64,000 bases of DNA, taken from assembly GCF_016806695.1 (NCBI RefSeq), contig NZ_WUED01000006.1, positions 1-64,000 on the forward strand, read 5' to 3'. The position numbers and the translations under genes are program-made. This DNA comes from Campylobacter bilis (GTDB lineage: Bacteria > Campylobacterota > Campylobacteria > Campylobacterales > Campylobacteraceae). This document shows, in pieces, positions 9,553-21,229 of the stretch (position 1 is the first letter of the stretch; each line of letters opens with the position of its first letter). The notes under the pieces are model-generated. The model worked only from the letters and a program-made list of their open reading frames with translations, did no database searches and was not told where the DNA came from.

Positions 9553-11694
9553 ATGTTAAGGAAGGAATATTTAAAAAACCCCTATGTAGTTTTAAGCATA
9601 ATGCTTGTATTAGCTTATGTTTTTAGTGTACTTTGTAGGTTTTATTGGGTTTGGTGGGCAAGTGAGTTTAATGAGTATTTTTTCAATAATCAACTAATGA
9701 TAGTTTCTAATGACGGATATGCTTTTGCTGAGGGTGCAAGAGATATGATAGCAGGTTTTCATCAGGCTAATGATTTAAGTTATTATGGATCTTCTTTATC
9801 TACACTTACTTATTGGTTTTATAAAATCATGCCTTTTTCTTTTGAAAGTATTATTTTATATATGAGTACTTTTTTATCTTCTTTGGTGGTTATTCCTATT
9901 ATTTTAATAGCTAATGAGTATAAACGTCCTTTAATGGGTTTTATAGCTGCTCTTTTAGCAAGCATAGCAAACAGTTATTATAATCGTACTATGAGTGGTT
10001 ATTATGATACAGATATGCTTGTGATTGTTTTGCCTATGTGTATTTTATTTTTTATGATAAGGATGATTTTAAAGAAAGATTTTTTTTCTTTAATTAGTCT
10101 GCCTTTGTTTGTAGGGATTTATCTTTGGTGGTATCCTTCAAGTTATACTTTAAATGTTGCATTAATCGGTCTTTTTTTTATTTATACTCTTGTTTTTCAT
10201 AGAAGTGAAAAGATTTTTTATTTAGCAGTGATTTTATGTTCTTTGACGCTTTCAAATATAGCATGGTTTTATGAAAGTGCTATTATAGTAATACTTTTTG
10301 CCTTGTTTGCTTTAGAGCAAAAACGTTTAACCTTTTTAACTATAGGAATTTTAGGATTTTTAACCTTAATATTTTTGATTATAAGTGGAGGTATAGATCC
10401 TATACTTTATCAGCTTAAATTTTATATTTTTAGAAGCGATGAGAGTGTGAGTTTGACTCAAGGATTTATGTATTTTAATGTCAATCAAACTATACAAGAA
10501 GTTGAAAATGTAGATTTAAGTGAATTTATGAGAAGGATTAGTGGGAGTGAGATTGTCTTTTTAGCTTCTTTTATTGCTTTTATTACTTTTATGAGAAAGC
10601 ATAAAAGTATAATGATAGCTTTGCCTATGCTTGCACTTGGTTTTTTAGCTTTAAAAGGGGGGCTTAGATTTACAATATATGCTGTACCTATAATGGCTTT
10701 AGGATTTGGTTTTTTATTAAGTGAAATAAGGGTAATGATATTAAAAAAATATAGTCATTTCATCTCAAATCTTTGTATTGTTTTTATAAGTATTTTGGCT
10801 TTAACTCCTGCATTGTTTCATATTTATAATTATAAAGCACCGACTGTTTTTTCTCAAAAAGAAGTTTCTTTATTAAACCAATTAAAAAGTATAGCTAAAG
10901 GCGAGGATTATGTGGTAACTTGGTGGGATTATGGTTATCCTGTGCGTTATTATAGTGATGTTAAAACCTTAGTGGATGGAGGAAAGCATTTAGGAAAGGA
11001 TAATTTTTTCCCTTCTTTTGCTTTAAGCAAAAATGAACAGGCTGCGGCTAATATGGCAAGACTTAGTGTAGAATATACAGAAAAAAGTTTTTATGCTTTG
11101 CATAAGGATGTTTTAAAAACAGATATTTTACAAGCTATGATGAAAGATTATAATCAAAGCAATGTGGATTTGTTTTTAGCTTCTTTATCTAAAGCTGATT
11201 TTAAGATCGACATCCCAAAGACGCGCGATATTTATTTTTATATGCCTGCTAGAATGTCTTTGATTTTTTCTACGGTGGCAAGTTTTTCTTTTATCAATTT
11301 AAACACAGGGATTTTAGACAAGCCATTTACTTTTAGTACAGCTTATACTACAGATATCAAAAATGGCGAGATTTATCTTAGTAATGGGGTGATTTTAAGT
11401 GATGATTTTAGAAGTTTTAGAGTAAATGATAATGTGATTTCAGTTAATAGTATTGTAGAGGTTAATTCTATCAAACAAGGAGAATATAAAATCACTCCTA
11501 TTGATGATAAGGCACAATTTTATATTTTTTATCTTAAAGATAGCCCTATTGATTATGTGCAATTTATTTTAATGGATAAGACTATGTTTAATAGTGCTTA
11601 TGTGCAGATGTTTTTTTTGGGAAATTATGATAAAAATTTGTTTGATTTAATCATTGATTCTAGAGATGCTAAGGTTTTTAAACTTAAAATTTAA
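9553..11694 (+). CDS. pglB: Oligosaccharyltransferase PglB
   Basis: This 713-aa integral membrane enzyme transfers the heptasaccharide from undecaprenyl diphosphate to Asn in D/E-x-N-x-S/T sequons of periplasmic proteins, and also releases free oligosaccharide. The N-terminal roughly 430 residues hold multiple hydrophobic segments; the first external loop contains SNDGYAFAEGARDM with the catalytic acidic residue. The C-terminal periplasmic domain carries WWDYG (about residue 457) and the MMKDYNQSNVDLF region fitting the MxxI-type motif. The length equals the C. jejuni enzyme, and all key motifs are intact. Confidence 0.97.
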   Translation: MLRKEYLKNPYVVLSIMLVLAYVFSVLCRFYWVWWASEFNEYFFNNQLMIVSNDGYAFAEGARDMIAGFHQANDLSYYGSSLSTLTYWFYKIMPFSFESIILYMSTFLSSLVVIPIILIANEYKRPLMGFIAALLASIANSYYNRTMSGYYDTDMLVIVLPMCILFFMIRMILKKDFFSLISLPLFVGIYLWWYPSSYTLNVALIGLFFIYTLVFHRSEKIFYLAVILCSLTLSNIAWFYESAIIVILFALFALEQKRLTFLTIGILGFLTLIFLIISGGIDPILYQLKFYIFRSDESVSLTQGFMYFNVNQTIQEVENVDLSEFMRRISGSEIVFLASFIAFITFMRKHKSIMIALPMLALGFLALKGGLRFTIYAVPIMALGFGFLLSEIRVMILKKYSHFISNLCIVFISILALTPALFHIYNYKAPTVFSQKEVSLLNQLKSIAKGEDYVVTWWDYGYPVRYYSDVKTLVDGGKHLGKDNFFPSFALSKNEQAAANMARLSVEYTEKSFYALHKDVLKTDILQAMMKDYNQSNVDLFLASLSKADFKIDIPKTRDIYFYMPARMSLIFSTVASFSFINLNTGILDKPFTFSTAYTTDIKNGEIYLSNGVILSDDFRSFRVNDNVISVNSIVEVNSIKQGEYKITPIDDKAQFYIFYLKDSPIDYVQFILMDKTMFNSAYVQMFFLGNYDKNLFDLIIDSRDAKVFKLKI

Positions 11695-11703
11695 AAGGTA
11701 AAA

Positions 11704-12834
11704 ATGAAAATAGGTTTTTTATCCCATGCAGGATCAAGTATTTATCACTTTAGGATGCCTATTATTAAGGCTTTAAAGGCTAGGGGAGATGAAGTTTTTA
11801 TTATAGTACCACAAGATCAATACACTCAAAAACTTCAAGAATTAGATTGTAATTTGATTGTTTATGAACTTCATAGGTCAAGTTTAAATCCTTTTGTGAT
11901 TTTTAAAAATTTTTTCCACCTTGCAAAAATTTTGAAAAAATTAAATTTAGATCTTATTCAAAGTGCTGCACACAAAAGCAATACTTTTGGAATTTTTGCA
12001 GCAACTTGGGCTAAGATTCCTTATCGTTTTGCTCTTATAGAGGGCTTGGGATCTTTTTATATAGAACAAGGTTTAAAAGCTAATTTAGTGCGTTTTATGA
12101 TCAATACTCTTTATAAAATCAGTTTTAAACTAGTTTATAAATTTATTTTTGTTAATGAAAGCAATGCGCAATTTATGCGAAATTTGGGACTTAAAGAGGA
12201 TAAAATTTGCATTATAAAATCAGTTGGAGTTAATTTAACAAAATTCTTTCCTATCCATATGGATTTAGAAAAAAAAGAGCTTTTTTGGAAGCGATTTAAT
12301 ATAGATAAAAAGCCTATTGTATTAATGATTGCTAGAGCTTTGTGGCATAAAGGTGTGAAGGAATTTTATGAGAGTGCTAAGATTTTGCAAGCAAAAGCCA
12401 ATTTTGTATTAATAGGGGGAAGGGATGAGAATCTTTCTTGTGCGAGTTTGGAATTTTTAACTTCATCTAATGTGTATTATTTAGGTGCTAAAGAAAATAT
12501 AGTAGAATTTTTGCAAAATAGCGATATTTTTGTTTTACCAAGCTATAAAGAGGGTTTTCCTGTAAGTGTTTTAGAGGCAAAAGCTTGTGCAAAAGCTATT
12601 ATAGTGAGTGATTGTGAGGGTTGTGTTGAGGCTATTTCTCATGCTTATGATGGGCTTTGGGCAAAGACTAAAGATACTCAAGATTTAACTGATAAAATCC
12701 TATTTTTATTAGAAGATGAAAGATTAAGATTGAATTTAGGTCAAAATGCTGCTAAAGATGCTTTAAAATATGATGAGAATCTCATTGCACAACGCTATTT
12801 AAAACTTTATGATGAAAGAGTGAAAAATGTATGA
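11704..12834 (+). CDS. pglA: GalNAc transferase PglA
   Basis: This 376-aa GT4 glycosyltransferase adds the first GalNAc (alpha-1,3) to undecaprenyl-PP-diNAcBac. The N-terminus [19 protein letters not shown] is the acceptor-side loop of the family. The donor domain shows [15 protein letters not shown] and the acidic [18 protein letters not shown] motif. A ribosome binding site, AAAGG, lies just before ATG 11704. The end overlaps pglC by 8 bp. It is placed directly before the priming enzyme gene, as in C. jejuni. Confidence 0.95.
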   Translation: MKIGFLSHAGSSIYHFRMPIIKALKARGDEVFIIVPQDQYTQKLQELDCNLIVYELHRSSLNPFVIFKNFFHLAKILKKLNLDLIQSAAHKSNTFGIFAATWAKIPYRFALIEGLGSFYIEQGLKANLVRFMINTLYKISFKLVYKFIFVNESNAQFMRNLGLKEDKICIIKSVGVNLTKFFPIHMDLEKKELFWKRFNIDKKPIVLMIARALWHKGVKEFYESAKILQAKANFVLIGGRDENLSCASLEFLTSSNVYYLGAKENIVEFLQNSDIFVLPSYKEGFPVSVLEAKACAKAIIVSDCEGCVEAISHAYDGLWAKTKDTQDLTDKILFLLEDERLRLNLGQNAAKDALKYDENLIAQRYLKLYDERVKNV

Positions 12835-13429
12835 GAATGTTTTAAAAAGAATATTTGATTTTACTTTAGCTTTTTTGCTTTTAGTACTTTTTTCTCCTGT
12901 GATTTTGCTTATTGCTTTGGTTTTAAAAATAAGTCAAGGGACTGTGGTTTTTACCCAAGAACGTCCTGGATTAAATGAGAAAATTTTTAAGATTTATAAA
13001 TTTAAAACTATGAGTGATGAAAAAGATGAGAAGGGAGTATTATTAAGTGATGAATTGCGTTTAAAGACTTTTGGAAAGATTCTTAGAACTTTGAGTTTGG
13101 ATGAGCTTTTACAACTTTTTAATATTTTAAAAGGGGATATGAGTTTTGTAGGACCTAGGCCTCTTTTAGTAGAGTATTTAATGCTTTATGATGAAGAACA
13201 AAAACTACGCCATAAGGTACGTCCTGGTATAACAGGCTGGGCACAAATAAATGGTAGAAATGCCATTTCTTGGAGTGAAAAATTTAAATTGGACGTGTAT
13301 TATATAAGGCATATTTCTTTTTATTTTGATTTAAAGATTATGTTTTTAACTGTGTTAAAGGTATTAAAACGCACTGGGGTGAGTAAAGAAGGACATGCTA
13401 CAACAGAGAAATTTAATGGAAAGAACTGA
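12827..13429 (+). CDS. pglC: Phosphoglycosyl transferase PglC
   Basis: This 200-aa monotopic phosphoglycosyl transferase starts the pathway by moving phospho-diNAcBac from UDP-diNAcBac to undecaprenyl phosphate. The N-terminal reentrant membrane helix is at residues 8-35, with Ser-Pro (S23-P24) forming the helix break. The catalytic Asp-Glu dyad is D92-E93 in LSLDELLQL. The conserved FVGPRPLL and [14 protein letters not shown] motifs follow. The minimal catalytic length of about 200 aa is typical. It overlaps pglA by 8 bp and pglD by 14 bp. Confidence 0.96.
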   Translation: MYENVLKRIFDFTLAFLLLVLFSPVILLIALVLKISQGTVVFTQERPGLNEKIFKIYKFKTMSDEKDEKGVLLSDELRLKTFGKILRTLSLDELLQLFNILKGDMSFVGPRPLLVEYLMLYDEEQKLRHKVRPGITGWAQINGRNAISWSEKFKLDVYYIRHISFYFDLKIMFLTVLKVLKRTGVSKEGHATTEKFNGKN

Positions 13430-14006
13430 AAAAATTTATATTTATGGAGCAAGCGGCCATGGGCTTGTTTGTGAAGATGTGGCTAGGAGTATGGGCTATA
13501 AAGAATGTATTTTTTTAGATGATTTTAAAGGAGTAGGCTTTGATCCTAGTTTGCCTAAGTATGATTGTTTTGTCGCTATAGGGGATAATAAAATAAGAAA
13601 AAAAATCTATGAAAAGCTTTTAAAAAATGGTTTTAAAATTGTCAATCTTATTGATAAAAGCGCTTTGGTAAGTCCTAGTGCGATTATAAAAGAGAATGCA
13701 GGGATTTTAATCATGCCTTATGCAGTAGTTAATGCTAAAGCTAAAATAGAAAAAGGCGTTATTTTAAATACTTCAAGTGTGATTGAACACGAATGTGTAG
13801 TTGGAGAATTTAGCCATGTAAGTGTAGGGGCTAAATGTGCAGGGAATGTTAAGATAGGTAAGAATTGTTTTTTAGGGATTAATTCTTGTGTTTTGCCTAA
13901 TTTAACCTTGGCTGATAATAGTATTTTAGGTGGTGGGGCAACTTTAATTAGAAGTGAAAAAGAACAAGGTGTTTTTATAGGAGTTCCTGCGAAAAGAAAA
14001 AAATAA
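13416..14006 (+). CDS. pglD: UDP-4-amino sugar N-acetyltransferase PglD
   Basis: This 196-aa acetyltransferase acetylates UDP-4-amino-4,6-dideoxy-GlcNAc with acetyl-CoA to give UDP-diNAcBac. The N-terminal sugar-binding Rossmann-like part starts [10 protein letters not shown]. The left-handed beta-helix made of hexapeptide repeats runs from about residue 90 on (for example [19 protein letters not shown]). The His in VIEHE is the expected catalytic base. The start at ATG 13416 ([11 protein letters not shown]) matches the known N-terminus. An earlier ATG at 13395 would add seven residues inside pglC. Confidence 0.94.
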   Translation: MERTEKIYIYGASGHGLVCEDVARSMGYKECIFLDDFKGVGFDPSLPKYDCFVAIGDNKIRKKIYEKLLKNGFKIVNLIDKSALVSPSAIIKENAGILIMPYAVVNAKAKIEKGVILNTSSVIEHECVVGEFSHVSVGAKCAGNVKIGKNCFLGINSCVLPNLTLADNSILGGGATLIRSEKEQGVFIGVPAKRKK

Positions 14007-14055
14007 AATGCTATTTTATAAAAAGATTTTTATTTGTTTCTTTGTAAATTTTTAG

Positions 14056-15255
<1,200 letters not shown>

Positions 15256-15256
15256 T

Positions 15257-17026
15257 ATGATTTTTCATAAGAGCAAAAGATTGGCGTTTTTTTTAATTTC
15301 AGATGTACTCTTAATCATACTTAGCATATATTTGACTTTTTCTTTAAGATTTAGTGGAGATATTCCTAGTATTTTTTATCATGGTATGGTTGCTTGTGGG
15401 ATTATTCTCTTGATTTTAAAACTTGTTTTTTTATTTGTTTTTAGAATTTATAAGGTGGCTTGGAGATTTTTTTCTCTTAATGAGGCAAGAAAGATTTTTA
15501 TCGCTTTAATTTTGGCAGAAATTGGTTTTTTAGTGATTTTTTATTTTTTTAGTGATTTTTTTAATCCTTTTCCGCGAAGTGTTATTGTGATAGATTTTGT
15601 GCTTTCTTATATGTTTATAGGTACTTTAAGAATTAGCAAAAGAATGCTTGTGGATTTTAAAGCTTCAAATATAAAAGAAGAAATGCCTTGTATTGTTGTA
15701 GGGGCAACCTCTAAGGCCTTGCATTTGTTAAAAGGTGCAAGAGAGGGTTCTTTAGGTCTTTTTCCTGTGGGTGTTGTAGATGCGAGAAAAGAACTTATAG
15801 GAACTTATTGTGATAAATTTGTTGTAGAAAAAAAAGAAAAAATAAAATTTTATGTTCAAAAAGGGGTTAAAACAGCTATTATTGCTTTAAAGCTTGAACA
15901 AGAAGAATTAAAAGAACTTTTCGAAGAATTGATAAATTATGGCATTTGTGATGTAAAAATTTTTTCTTTTACAAGAAATGAGGCAAGGGATATTAGCATA
16001 GAAGATTTGCTTGCTAGAAAACCTAAGGACTTAGATGATAGTGCTGTGGCTGCATTTTTAAAAGATAAAGTAGTTTTAGTTACGGGTGCTGGTGGGACTA
16101 TAGGAAGTGAGCTTTGCAAGCAGTGTCTTAAATTCGGTGCAAAACATCTTATCATGCTTGATCATAGCGAGTATAATCTTTATAAGATTAATGATAATTT
16201 AAATTTATATAAAGAAAAAATCACTCCTGTTTTGCTAAGTATTTTAGATAAACAAAGTTTAGATAAAACTTTACAAAATTATAAGCCTGATTTGATTTTG
16301 CATGCTGCAGCTTATAAACATGTGCCTCTTTGTGAGCAAAACCCTCATTCAGCTATAATGAATAATATTTTAGGGACTAAGATTTTATGTGATAGTGCTA
16401 AGAAGAATAAAGTGGCTAAATTTGTAATGATAAGTACAGATAAAGCTGTGCGTCCTACAAATATCATGGGTTGTACTAAAAGGGTTTGTGAGCTTTATAC
16501 TTTAAATATGAGTGATAAAAATTTTGAAGTTGCTTGTGTGCGTTTTGGAAATGTTTTAGGATCAAGTGGGAGTGTTATACCTAAATTTAAAGCACAAATT
16601 GCAAATAATGAAGCTTTGAGTTTAACACATCCTAATATAGTGCGTTATTTCATGCTTGTAGATGAAGCAGTGCAACTTGTATTGCAAGCTGGAGCTATTG
16701 CAAAAGGTGGAGAGCTTTTTGTTTTAGATATGGGCCAGCCTGTAAAAATCATGGATTTGGCAAAAAAAATGCTTTTACTTTCTAATCGTAACGATTTAGA
16801 GATTAAAATTACAGGCTTAAGAAAAGGAGAGAAGCTTTATGAAGAACTTTTGATTGATGAAAATGATGCTAAAACCCAATATGAAAGCATTTTTGTCACA
16901 AAAACTGATAAAGTCGATTTAACCTGGCTTAATGAGGAAATTGAAAATTTACAAAAGAGCGAAGATGTTTCAAATGCTTTATTAAAAATCGTTCCTGAAT
17001 TTAAACACAATAAAGAAGGTGTATAA
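15257..17026 (+). CDS. pglF: UDP-GlcNAc 4,6-dehydratase PglF
   Basis: This 589-aa membrane-bound dehydratase makes UDP-4-keto-6-deoxy-GlcNAc, the first committed step to diNAcBac. Four hydrophobic segments lie in residues about 10-130. A CoA-binding-like middle region follows ([12 protein letters not shown]). The C-terminal SDR domain has [15 protein letters not shown] for NAD and [13 protein letters not shown], where the usual Tyr of the SDR triad is replaced as in the CapD/FlaA1 long-dehydratase family. It begins one base after pglE and overlaps the alternative start of pglG. Confidence 0.95.
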   Translation: MIFHKSKRLAFFLISDVLLIILSIYLTFSLRFSGDIPSIFYHGMVACGIILLILKLVFLFVFRIYKVAWRFFSLNEARKIFIALILAEIGFLVIFYFFSDFFNPFPRSVIVIDFVLSYMFIGTLRISKRMLVDFKASNIKEEMPCIVVGATSKALHLLKGAREGSLGLFPVGVVDARKELIGTYCDKFVVEKKEKIKFYVQKGVKTAIIALKLEQEELKELFEELINYGICDVKIFSFTRNEARDISIEDLLARKPKDLDDSAVAAFLKDKVVLVTGAGGTIGSELCKQCLKFGAKHLIMLDHSEYNLYKINDNLNLYKEKITPVLLSILDKQSLDKTLQNYKPDLILHAAAYKHVPLCEQNPHSAIMNNILGTKILCDSAKKNKVAKFVMISTDKAVRPTNIMGCTKRVCELYTLNMSDKNFEVACVRFGNVLGSSGSVIPKFKAQIANNEALSLTHPNIVRYFMLVDEAVQLVLQAGAIAKGGELFVLDMGQPVKIMDLAKKMLLLSNRNDLEIKITGLRKGEKLYEELLIDENDAKTQYESIFVTKTDKVDLTWLNEEIENLQKSEDVSNALLKIVPEFKHNKEGV

Positions 17027-17027
17027 G

Positions 17028-17921
17028 ATGTATATTAAAGACATACAAAGATTTGAAGACAATCGTTACCGTATTAGAGCTTATATGAGTTATATTTTAA
17101 CAAGAAATTTACCTAATAAACTTCCAAATATCCATTTAGAGAGTGTTAAAACAGCTTTAGATAAAATCGCACATGAGGCTGAGGTTTTTGATGCTTTATA
17201 TGTTTTAGATACTTCAGGCATACAAATAGAGAATATGATTTCTTTAAATAGAGCTTATGAGATAGGCAGAGGAGAAGATAGGAGCTTAAAGTCTTATTTT
17301 TATAGGGCGGTCAAATTAAGACGTTGTGTTTTAAGCGATCCTTATCCTTCTGTTTTAAATAATGAACTTTGTGTTACTGCATCAATGCCCATTTATGATG
17401 ATAAAAATAATTTGCTTTTTGTCGTATGTATTGACATAAAACTTGAAGATATATTAAAAATTATCCAAGCAGGAAAATTTGAATTTATTTTTACTCAATT
17501 TAGTCGTTTTGTTTATTTTTGTTTTGCTTTGGTTTTATTTATTATTACTTGTTTTTTGTTTAAAAAAGGTTTTTTCAGTCTTTTTGATAATCAAGCTATA
17601 GGTATAGAGCATATGTTTGAAAGTACTATCGCTATAACTTTGGCTTTAGCGATTTTTGATCTAGCAAAAACTTTAATCGAACAAGAGGTTTTAGGAAGGA
17701 CGAAAGAAGAAGGTGGCGGAATTCAAAAGACCATGGTAAGATTTTTAGGTTCTATTATTGTAGCTTTGGCTATTGAAGCTTTGATGCTTGTGTTTAAGCT
17801 TGCTATTGGGGATTTGTCTCAGATGATTTATGCGATTTATCTTATTAGCGGGGTGAGTTTACTTTTGTTAGGTTTTAGTGTTTATTTATTTACAATTAAA
17901 TATAAAAATAATAGTATTTGA
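17028..17921 (+). CDS. pglG: PglG, membrane protein with cytoplasmic Cache/PDC-like domain
   Basis: This 297-aa protein is the one pgl product with no assigned role in making or transferring the glycan. Residues about 25-150 resemble a PDC/Cache sensor fold (LYVLDTSG, SDPYPSVLNNELCVTASMPI, LLFVVCIDIKLEDIL). No membrane segment precedes this domain, so it is probably cytoplasmic. Hydrophobic segments follow at about 163-182, 205-220, 240-262 and 268-290. ATG 17028 gives the MYIKDIQRF start; a GTG at 17019 inside pglF would add three residues. It lies directly before cheY. The sensor reading is my inference from pattern. Confidence 0.85.
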   Translation: MYIKDIQRFEDNRYRIRAYMSYILTRNLPNKLPNIHLESVKTALDKIAHEAEVFDALYVLDTSGIQIENMISLNRAYEIGRGEDRSLKSYFYRAVKLRRCVLSDPYPSVLNNELCVTASMPIYDDKNNLLFVVCIDIKLEDILKIIQAGKFEFIFTQFSRFVYFCFALVLFIITCFLFKKGFFSLFDNQAIGIEHMFESTIAITLALAIFDLAKTLIEQEVLGRTKEEGGGIQKTMVRFLGSIIVALAIEALMLVFKLAIGDLSQMIYAIYLISGVSLLLLGFSVYLFTIKYKNNSI

Positions 17922-17941
17922 GTAAAAATTTAACTAAAAGA

Positions 17942-17950
17942 TGATATAAT
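17942..17950 (+). promoter_or_regulatory. cheY promoter, extended -10
   Basis: TGATATAAT at 17942-17950 fits the extended -10 consensus TGnTATAAT exactly and is followed by T-rich sequence. It would start transcription near 17957, leaving a leader of about 80 nt before the GTG start of cheY and a strong ribosome binding site AAAGGAAG (18024-18031). This separates cheY and downstream genes from pgl. Confidence 0.6.
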
Positions 17951-18036
17951 TTTATTCTTGAAAATTTTTTTGGCTTGATTAATAAGACCAAAAAGGGTAA
18001 AATATAAAAGTATAAAAACTTTGAAAGGAAGAAATT

Positions 18037-18429
18037 GTGAAATTGTTAGTTGTTGATGACAGTTCTACTATGAGAAGGATTATTAAAAATACCCTAACAA
18101 GACTTGGACACGATGATGTTTTAGAAGCTGAGCATGGAGTTGAAGCTTGGGATTTATTAACTAAAAACGAAGATGTCAAAGTTTTAATCACAGATTGGAA
18201 TATGCCAGAAATGAATGGTTTAGAGCTTGTTAAAAAAGTAAGAGCAGAAACAAAATATGAAGATATGCCTATAATTATGGTTACAACTGAAGGCGGAAAA
18301 GCTGAAGTTATCACCGCTTTAAAAGCTGGGGTGAATAATTATATTGTAAAGCCTTTTACTCCTCAAGTTTTAAAAGAAAAACTTGAAGATGTTTTAGGAA
18401 CTGGCAGCGGAGAAGGTGCGGCCGAATAA
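18037..18429 (+). CDS. cheY: Chemotaxis response regulator CheY
   Basis: This 130-aa single-domain receiver, when phosphorylated by CheA, binds the flagellar switch. The acidic pocket is D7-D8, the phosphoacceptor is D53 in LITDWNMPEM, and the switch residues are T83 (MVTTEGG) and K105 (VKPFTP). The short tail GSGEGAAE is characteristic of Campylobacter CheY. The start is GTG 18037, supported by AAAGGAAG 5 bp upstream and a conserved MKLLVVDDSS start. It has its own promoter after pglG, and prmA follows by 20 bp. Confidence 0.97.
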   Translation: MKLLVVDDSSTMRRIIKNTLTRLGHDDVLEAEHGVEAWDLLTKNEDVKVLITDWNMPEMNGLELVKKVRAETKYEDMPIIMVTTEGGKAEVITALKAGVNNYIVKPFTPQVLKEKLEDVLGTGSGEGAAE

Positions 18430-18449
18430 GATTATTTTTGAAATTTTAA

Positions 18450-19298
18450 ATGCAAAAAAAATATTATGAATTGTTTTTCATTGTAGAAAAGCAGTATAAA
18501 GATTTATTTCTTGAATTTATTTTTGATTTGGGCATAGAAGCTATAGAAGAGAAAGATAAGGGTGTTTATATAAGATCCCATGAGGCTTTAGATGAGATGG
18601 CTTGGGCACTTGAAACCTTTGCCCAAAAATTAGCACTTACTCTTAATTTAAATCAGAAAATTATTTCTGATTTAATCCTTACAGAAAAAGAAAATAAAGA
18701 CTGGATAGAAGAATATAAAAAAGGCATAAAGCCTATTTTGATTGATAATATTTATATCCACACGACTTGGCAAAAAGAAAAAAAAGAATGCATTAATGTA
18801 AAAATCAATCCAGCTTTAGCTTTTGGTTCTGGTCATCATGAAAGCACGCATTCTTGTGTAAAATTTTTACACAAATATGCTAAAGCAAAGTCAAGAGTTT
18901 TAGATCTTGGCTGTGGTAGTGGAATTTTAGGTATAATTATGGCAAAATTTGGTTGTGAAGTCGAAATTTGCGATACTGATGAGTTAGCAATTGAGAGTTC
19001 TTTATATAATGCAAAATTAAATAATGTAAAATTTCAAAATGCTTGGTGCGGATCTGTGGATAAGGCACAAGGTTTATATGATTTAATAGTTGCAAATATT
19101 ATTGCTGATGTGATTTTAATTTTAGAAAAAGATATTAAAAATCATTTAGAAGATAATGCTATACTTATTTTATCAGGAATTTTAGATAAATATAAAATGA
19201 GAATTAGAGAAAAATTTCAAGATTTAGAACTTGTTGATGAATTACAAATCAATGAGTGGTATAGTTTTGTATATAAAAATAATAAAAAGGATAAATAA
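18450..19298 (+). CDS. prmA: Ribosomal protein L11 methyltransferase PrmA
   Basis: This 282-aa SAM-dependent methyltransferase trimethylates L11. It has an N-terminal substrate-binding domain (residues 1 to about 110), then NPALAFGSGHHEST and the SAM motif VLDLGCGSGILGI (about residue 151). The catalytic/adenine pocket LIVANIIADVI corresponds to the NPPY-like region of the family. The stop overlaps the ATG of ftsH (TAATG), giving a cheY-prmA-ftsH run. Confidence 0.93.
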   Translation: MQKKYYELFFIVEKQYKDLFLEFIFDLGIEAIEEKDKGVYIRSHEALDEMAWALETFAQKLALTLNLNQKIISDLILTEKENKDWIEEYKKGIKPILIDNIYIHTTWQKEKKECINVKINPALAFGSGHHESTHSCVKFLHKYAKAKSRVLDLGCGSGILGIIMAKFGCEVEICDTDELAIESSLYNAKLNNVKFQNAWCGSVDKAQGLYDLIVANIIADVILILEKDIKNHLEDNAILILSGILDKYKMRIREKFQDLELVDELQINEWYSFVYKNNKKDK

Positions 19299-21229
19299 TG
19301 AATAATAACACCCAAAATAACAAGGGTAATCCGCAAGGTAATAATTTTTTTAATAAAAATCCTATTGTTATTTTTGCAATTTTTGCAATTGTGATGATAG
19401 TGATTTTTAAAGGATTTTTTGATGGAAATGGTTCTTTTGGTGGAGCATTAACTGGGAATGAAGTGAGTAAAAATGTTCCTTATTCTGAATTAAAAAAGCT
19501 TATTGAAAGTGGACAAATTAATCAAGTAAGCATAGGTCAAACTACGATTAAAGCAATTTCAACTTCGCATAATACTATTTATGTAGCAAAAAAGGTTAAT
19601 GATCCTGAGCTTGTGACTTTATTAGACAGTAAAAATATCGGTTATGGAGCGTATTCTGAGACAAATTGGTTTACAGATATACTTTTCTCATGGGTTTTAC
19701 CGGTGTTTATTTTCTTTGGTATTTGGATGTTTTTAGCAAGCCGTATGCAAAAAAATATGGGCAGTTCTATACTTGGTATAGGAAGTTCTAAAAAGTTAGT
19801 AAATTCTGAAAAACCAAAAGTCAAATTTAGCGATGTGGCTGGTGTAGAAGAAGCTAAAGAAGAAGTTAAAGAAATAGTAGATTTTTTAAGATACCCTGAA
19901 AGATACATTAAACTTGGAGCAAAAATTCCAAAAGGACTTTTGCTTGTTGGACCTCCAGGTACAGGCAAAACTTTGCTTGCTAAGGCTGTTGCTGGTGAAG
20001 CTGATGTACCCTTTTTTAGCGTTTCAGGATCTTCTTTTATCGAAATGTTTGTAGGTGTGGGTGCATCTCGTGTTAGGGATTTGTTTGAGAATGCAAAAAA
20101 AGAAGCCCCTGCCATTATTTTCATCGATGAAATTGATGCCATAGGTAAAAGTCGTGCTGCTAGTGGAATGATGGGTGGAAATGATGAGAGAGAACAGACT
20201 TTAAATCAACTTTTAGCTGAAATGGATGGCTTTGGAACTGAGAGTTCTCCTGTGATTGTTTTAGCAGCTACAAATCGTCCTGAAGTTTTAGATGCAGCTC
20301 TTTTAAGACCGGGCAGATTTGATCGTCAAGTTTTAGTAGATAAACCTGATTTTAAAGGCAGATGCGATATTTTAAAAGTGCATATGAAAGATGTTAAAAT
20401 CTCACCAAAGGTGAAAGTAGAGGATATAGCGCGTTTAACTGCAGGACTTGCAGGAGCTGATCTTGCAAATATTATTAATGAAGCAGCACTTTTAGCAGGA
20501 AGAGATTCTAAAAAATATGTAGAACAAAAAGATTTAGTAGAGGCTGTAGAAAGAGCTATTGCTGGGCTTGAGAAAAAATCACGTCGTATTAATGAAAAAG
20601 AAAAGAAAATTGTTACTTATCATGAGTGTGGGCATGCTTTAATCGCTGAAACGACTAAGGGTGCTAAGCGTGTTAGCAAGGTTTCTGTTATTCCTCGTGG
20701 TCTTGCAGCATTAGGCTACACATTAAATACCCCTGAAGAAAATAAATTTTTGATGCAAAAGCATGAGCTTATTGCCGAAGTGGATGTGCTTTTAAGTGGA
20801 CGTGCGGCTGAGGAGGTGTTTATAGGAGAGATTTCAACCGGTGCTAGCAATGATTTAGAAAGAGCAACAGATATCATAAAGGCTATGATTTCTATATATG
20901 GCATGAGTGAAATTGCAGGACTTATGGTGCTTGAAAAGCAAAGAAATACTTTTTTAAACGGTGGTCAAACTATAAAAGACTATTCTGAAAAAATGTCTCA
21001 ATCTTTAGATGATTATGTTAAACAAACTTTAGATGAACGTTACAAGGATGTTAAAAATACCTTAAGTACTTATAAAGGTGCGATTGAAGCTATGGTAGCA
21101 GTGCTTTATGAGCAAGAAACTATTGAAGGAGCTAAGGTACGAGAGATTATTAAAGACTTTGAAACTCAAAATAATCTTCCAACACGTTTGCAGCAAATTG
21201 ATGAAATTGAAGTCAAAGTAGAAGAATGA
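19298..21229 (+). CDS. ftsH: Membrane AAA+ zinc protease FtsH
   Basis: This 643-aa inner-membrane protease degrades misfolded and regulated membrane proteins. Two membrane segments (about 23-42 and 127-147) flank a periplasmic loop. The AAA+ domain has Walker [10 protein letters not shown], Walker [12 protein letters not shown] and an SRH with RPGRFDRQ. The zinc site is HECGHAL (HExGH) with a distal Asp in SNDLERAT. The length is usual. A Gly/Asn-rich N-terminus precedes the first membrane helix. It overlaps psd by 4 bp. Confidence 0.97.
   Translation: MNNNTQNNKGNPQGNNFFNKNPIVIFAIFAIVMIVIFKGFFDGNGSFGGALTGNEVSKNVPYSELKKLIESGQINQVSIGQTTIKAISTSHNTIYVAKKVNDPELVTLLDSKNIGYGAYSETNWFTDILFSWVLPVFIFFGIWMFLASRMQKNMGSSILGIGSSKKLVNSEKPKVKFSDVAGVEEAKEEVKEIVDFLRYPERYIKLGAKIPKGLLLVGPPGTGKTLLAKAVAGEADVPFFSVSGSSFIEMFVGVGASRVRDLFENAKKEAPAIIFIDEIDAIGKSRAASGMMGGNDEREQTLNQLLAEMDGFGTESSPVIVLAATNRPEVLDAALLRPGRFDRQVLVDKPDFKGRCDILKVHMKDVKISPKVKVEDIARLTAGLAGADLANIINEAALLAGRDSKKYVEQKDLVEAVERAIAGLEKKSRRINEKEKKIVTYHECGHALIAETTKGAKRVSKVSVIPRGLAALGYTLNTPEENKFLMQKHELIAEVDVLLSGRAAEEVFIGEISTGASNDLERATDIIKAMISIYGMSEIAGLMVLEKQRNTFLNGGQTIKDYSEKMSQSLDDYVKQTLDERYKDVKNTLSTYKGAIEAMVAVLYEQETIEGAKVREIIKDFETQNNLPTRLQQIDEIEVKVEE

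Noticed and set aside
19642-20142. Long open frame on the minus strand inside ftsH (166 codons)
   Set aside because: It is antisense to the highly conserved AAA+ domain, has no ribosome binding site or domain, and its composition is that of a mirrored coding frame.
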